In this document: piece by piece, positions 7,068-8,903 of the stretch | Layout: each line of letters begins with the position of its first letter | Numbering within the stretch: position 1 is the first letter of the stretch | NCBI GenBank assembly: GCA_029858605.1 | Contig: JAOUET010000067.1 | Coordinates: forward strand, 1-8,903 | Source: Coriobacteriia bacterium | Lineage (GTDB): Bacteria; Actinomycetota; Coriobacteriia; Anaerosomatales; JAENZW01 | Direction: 5' to 3' | DNA length: 8,903 bases | Made by a program: the position numbers and the translations under genes | Notes under the pieces: generated by a model | Databases searched by the model: none | What the model was told of the DNA's origin: nothing | What the model saw: the letters and a program-made list of their open reading frames with translations, nothing else

Positions 7068-7595
7068 TTGGCAGTCAAGATCCGTCTTGCGCGCACTGGG
7101 GCGAAGAAGACGCCTTTCTATCGCATAGTCGCGGCCGACTCGCGTGCACCACGCGACGGACGCTTCATCGAGGTGCTCGGCCGATACAACCCACGCGCCA
7201 ACCCCAGCTTCATCGAACTCGACGTCGAGAAGACCGAAGCATGGGTGGCCAAGGGTGCCCAGATGAGCGACACGGTCGCACGTCTCCTCGAGATCGCCAA
7301 GAACCCCGACATGAAGGCACCCGAGGGCAAGGTCAAGGTCTCCAAGAAGTCATCCGCAAGGGCCAAGAAAGAGGAGGCTGCCGCGGAGGCTCCTGCAAAG
7401 GAGGCTCCTGCCGCAGAGGCCGAGGCTCCTGCCGCAGAGGCCGAGGCGCCCGCCGAAGAGGCTCCTGCCGAAGAGGCGCCCGCCGAAGAGGCGCCCGCCG
7501 AAGAGGCGCCCGCCGAAGAGGCTCCTGCCGAAGAGGCTCCTGCCGAAGAGGCGCCCGCCGAAGAAGCCGACGATGCCGCTGAAGAGGAAGAGTAG
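7068..7595 (+). CDS. rpsP: 30S ribosomal protein S16 with long Ala/Glu/Pro repeat tail
   Basis: S16 binds 16S rRNA and is needed early in assembly of the 30S body. From TTG at 7068 the protein is 175 residues. Residues 1-80 are a normal S16 core (MAVKIRLARTGAKKTPFYRI, then VAADSRAPRDGRFIEVLGRYNP). A basic linker follows (about 83-101: KVKVSKKSSARAKK), and then an acidic low-complexity tail (102-175) with eight exact EAPAE units (126-165) and an end in DDAAEEEE. S16 is often only 80-90 residues; acidic tails are known in actinobacteria. The tail is presumably disordered and solvent-exposed. It stays in frame to its stop and is encoded by DNA tandem repeats. The start is fixed by a strong Shine-Dalgarno sequence and the family N-terminus. 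The gene probably leads the rpsP-khpA-rimM-trmD operon. Confidence 0.97.
   Translation: MAVKIRLARTGAKKTPFYRIVAADSRAPRDGRFIEVLGRYNPRANPSFIELDVEKTEAWVAKGAQMSDTVARLLEIAKNPDMKAPEGKVKVSKKSSARAKKEEAAAEAPAKEAPAAEAEAPAAEAEAPAEEAPAEEAPAEEAPAEEAPAEEAPAEEAPAEEAPAEEADDAAEEEE
7401..7442 (+). repeat. Two identical 21-bp tandem copies in rpsP
   Basis: Bases 7401-7421 and 7422-7442 are identical and each encodes EAPAAEA. They directly precede the 15-bp array and look like an older or alternative repeat unit. Both keep the frame. Confidence 0.9.
7443..7562 (+). repeat. Eight tandem 15-bp units in the rpsP tail
   Basis: Each 15-base unit encodes EAPAE. Two codon versions occur: type A with GCG CCC and type B with GCT CCT for the Ala-Pro pair; all other bases are identical. 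The order is A B A A A B B A. The two differing bases always switch together, which points to spread by unit duplication or conversion and not to independent point changes. All units are in frame, so copy-number change would lengthen or shorten the S16 tail in steps of five residues. Confidence 0.95.
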
Positions 7596-7604
7596 CCTCC
7601 CGCC

Positions 7605-7853
7605 ATGGCTCGAACGGCCGACACAGACGAACTGCTCCGGTTTCTCGTAACGTCGCTCGTCGACGATCAAGACAACGTTTCGATTGCGCGCCGCTCGGAG
7701 GGCGATAGGATCGCATTCGAGATATCCGTGAACCCTGACGACATCGGCAAAGTGATCGGCCGTCAGGGCCGCATCATCAAGTCCATTCGGACGCTGATGC
7801 GCGCCGCCGGAAGCATCAACGGCGAGCATATCGACGTCGACGTCCTCGGCTAG
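7605..7853 (+). CDS. khpA: KH-domain RNA-binding protein KhpA
   Basis: KhpA (YlqC family) is a small single-KH-domain RNA-binding protein. In Firmicutes it works with KhpB/Jag in RNA regulation and cell-envelope control; the partner is not in this window. The 82-residue protein is almost entirely KH domain, with the GxxG loop GRQG at 52-55 inside IGKVIGRQGRIIKSIRTLM. Its place between rpsP and rimM is the conserved family context. The ATG at 7605 follows the rpsP stop by nine bases. The nearest purine-rich run (GAGGAAG, 7584-7590) is 14 bases away, so initiation may depend on ribosomes terminating at rpsP. Family membership is clear; the role in this organism is inferred from homologues. Confidence 0.94.
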   Translation: MARTADTDELLRFLVTSLVDDQDNVSIARRSEGDRIAFEISVNPDDIGKVIGRQGRIIKSIRTLMRAAGSINGEHIDVDVLG

Positions 7854-7857
7854 AATC

Positions 7858-8385
7858 ATGGGCGCCGCGCCCTTCGTCACAGTCGCACGCGCCGTCAAAC
7901 CGCACGGTCTCGCAGGCGAGATAGCCTTCGACCCTCGCCTCGAGGACGACCTCAAGTGGCTCGAGGGTGTGACCGTATGGTTCGTACCTCCGGCGGAACA
8001 AGCGATCGGATACCGCGTCAATGCCGTGCGCACGGGTCCGAAGGGTCCGCTGGTCGCCATCGATTCGGTCGACTCTCCCGAGCAAGCCAGATCCCTCGCC
8101 GGCCGCGCCGTCCTGGTACGCGAAACCGATGCACCGGAGGGCTATCTCGTGGAAGAGCCCGATATGTGCGGAGTGAGCGTCACTGACTCGGATCGCGGCT
8201 TCATCGGTGAGATCACCGACGTGATCGTCACCGGCGCGAATGACGTCTGGGTCGTTCGCGGCGACCGATTCGGCGAAGTACTGATCCCCGTGATCGACGA
8301 CGTCGTCCTCGATCTCGACATGCAGGAACGCCGCGCCGTCGTGCGCCTTCTGCCCGGACTGATCGACGGGGAGGAATCCTCGTGA
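7858..8385 (+). CDS. rimM: 16S rRNA processing/maturation factor RimM
   Basis: RimM helps assemble the 30S head and is needed for efficient 16S rRNA maturation. The 175-residue length is typical. The N-terminal barrel (about 1-90) includes HGLAGEI (16-22) and the DSPEQARSLAGRAV segment (72-85). The C-terminal PRC barrel (about 95-168) includes GANDVWVV (126-133), EVLIPV (140-145) and LLPGLID (164-170). The ATG lies four bases after the khpA stop. I see no Shine-Dalgarno sequence in front of it and no alternative in-frame start nearby, so translation is probably coupled to khpA. The stop overlaps the trmD start (GTGA). Confidence 0.97.
   Translation: MGAAPFVTVARAVKPHGLAGEIAFDPRLEDDLKWLEGVTVWFVPPAEQAIGYRVNAVRTGPKGPLVAIDSVDSPEQARSLAGRAVLVRETDAPEGYLVEEPDMCGVSVTDSDRGFIGEITDVIVTGANDVWVVRGDRFGEVLIPVIDDVVLDLDMQERRAVVRLLPGLIDGEESS
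8368..8375 (+). promoter_or_regulatory. Ribosome binding site of trmD
   Basis: GGGGAGGA ends six bases before the GTG at 8382, inside the end of rimM. It supports this GTG as the trmD start, together with the four-base overlap of the two genes. Confidence 0.8.
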
Positions 8386-8903
8386 GGGTCGATGTCGTCA
8401 CCATATTCCCCGATATGTTCGCCGCGCCGATGTCGGCCTCCATCGTCGGAATAGCCCGCGACCGTCACCTACTTGAACTGCACGTCCACGACCTGCGGGA
8501 TTGGGCTCATGACCCGCACAGGACTACGGACGACTATTCCTACGGCGGGGGCCCAGGCATGGTCATGAAGCCCGAGCCCATCTTCGGCGCAGTGCGCCAT
8601 GTCACCGAACTCGCTCCCGAAAAGCCATACTCGGTCTTCCTGACGCCTGCCGGACGCCGTATGGATCAGCCAATCGCCCAGGAACTCGCAACACGCGACA
8701 GACTGCTTCTGGTGTGCGGTCGCTACGAGGGGTTCGATGAGCGCGCGTACGCGCTCGCCGACCTGCGTCTCTCCATAGGCGACTACGTTCTCTCCGGTGG
8801 AGAGATACCGGCGATGGTCGTCATCGAAACGGTCGCCCGGCTGCTTCCCGGTGTCCTCGGCCATGACGAATCCGCCATCGACGAGTCCTTCGCCGCCGGT
8901 CTT
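8382..8903 (+). CDS. trmD: tRNA (guanine-N1-)-methyltransferase TrmD, N-terminal part (3' end outside window)
   Basis: TrmD transfers methyl from S-adenosylmethionine to N1 of G37 next to the anticodon, preventing +1 frameshifting. It acts as a homodimer of the knotted SPOUT fold. The first 174 residues are present, and the frame runs open off the window. Visible are VDVVTIFPDMF (3-13), HDPHRTTDDYSYGGGPGMVMKPEP (43-66 in part), the cofactor-site segments GRYEGFDER (113-121) and SIGDYVLSGGE (131-141), and R153 in RLLPGVLG, equivalent to catalytic Arg154 of E. coli. At the position of the catalytic base Asp169 (EDSF in E. coli) this protein reads DESF, so Glu168 (8883-8885) replaces Asp, with Asp one residue earlier. 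The length between motifs matches E. coli, so there is no indel. The start overlaps the rimM stop. Confidence 0.96.
   Translation, partial: MRVDVVTIFPDMFAAPMSASIVGIARDRHLLELHVHDLRDWAHDPHRTTDDYSYGGGPGMVMKPEPIFGAVRHVTELAPEKPYSVFLTPAGRRMDQPIAQELATRDRLLLVCGRYEGFDERAYALADLRLSIGDYVLSGGEIPAMVVIETVARLLPGVLGHDESAIDESFAAGL

Noticed and set aside
7118..7624. Minus-strand frame with repeated AGASS units opposite rpsP
   Set aside because: The repeats are simply the complement of the EAPAE codon array and there is no independent evidence for a gene.
7849..7857. GCTAGAATC at the khpA-rimM junction, the same nine bases as in the smc promoter
   Set aside because: The -10-like box ends one base before the rimM ATG, so transcription would start inside rimM, and no -35 box lies at the right distance. 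The TAG is explained as the khpA stop codon.

Overview
The window is a GC-rich, densely packed stretch of housekeeping genes, all on the + strand, and almost certainly from an actinobacterial chromosome. The gene order is rnc (5' end missing) - smc - ftsY - lepB - ffh - rpsP - khpA - rimM - trmD (3' end missing). This matches the conserved RNA-processing, chromosome-organisation, protein-targeting and ribosome-maturation cluster of Gram-positive bacteria. High GC, frequent GTG/TTG starts (five of the eight visible start codons), a single-membrane-segment signal peptidase, an FtsY without a long acidic domain and an Ala/Glu/Pro-rich tail on ribosomal protein S16 all fit Actinomycetota. A Coriobacteriia-like lineage is my best guess, but this cannot be settled from the window alone.

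Layout. Bases 1-468 encode the last 155 residues of RNase III. The 108-base gap that follows carries a probable promoter (extended -10 box) for smc. Smc (577-4134), FtsY (4115-5026) and signal peptidase I (5028-5576) are translationally packed, with a 20-base overlap and then a 1-base gap. Ffh (5614-6957) follows after 37 bases. A second 110-base gap holds a near-consensus promoter, a short leader with a hairpin, and a strong ribosome binding site for rpsP (TTG start at 7068). rpsP, khpA, rimM and trmD then follow with gaps of 9 and 4 bases and finally a 4-base overlap. No gap exceeds 110 bases. I see no tRNA, rRNA, SRP RNA, insertion sequence, phage gene, CRISPR array or convincing terminator.

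How the genes work together. Ffh (with SRP RNA, encoded elsewhere) and FtsY form the targeting GTPase pair that delivers nascent chains to the SecYEG channel. Signal peptidase I, placed exactly between them, then removes signal peptides. S16, RimM and KhpA serve 30S assembly and RNA metabolism, TrmD makes m1G37 in tRNAs, and RNase III processes rRNA. Smc compacts and segregates the chromosome.

I found no new system. The points worth a second look are small: tandem codon-level repeats in the rpsP tail, a possible two-state leader on rpsP mRNA, an Asp-to-Glu change at the catalytic-base position of TrmD, a methionine-poor M domain in Ffh, and lepB at the position where many Firmicutes carry ylxM.
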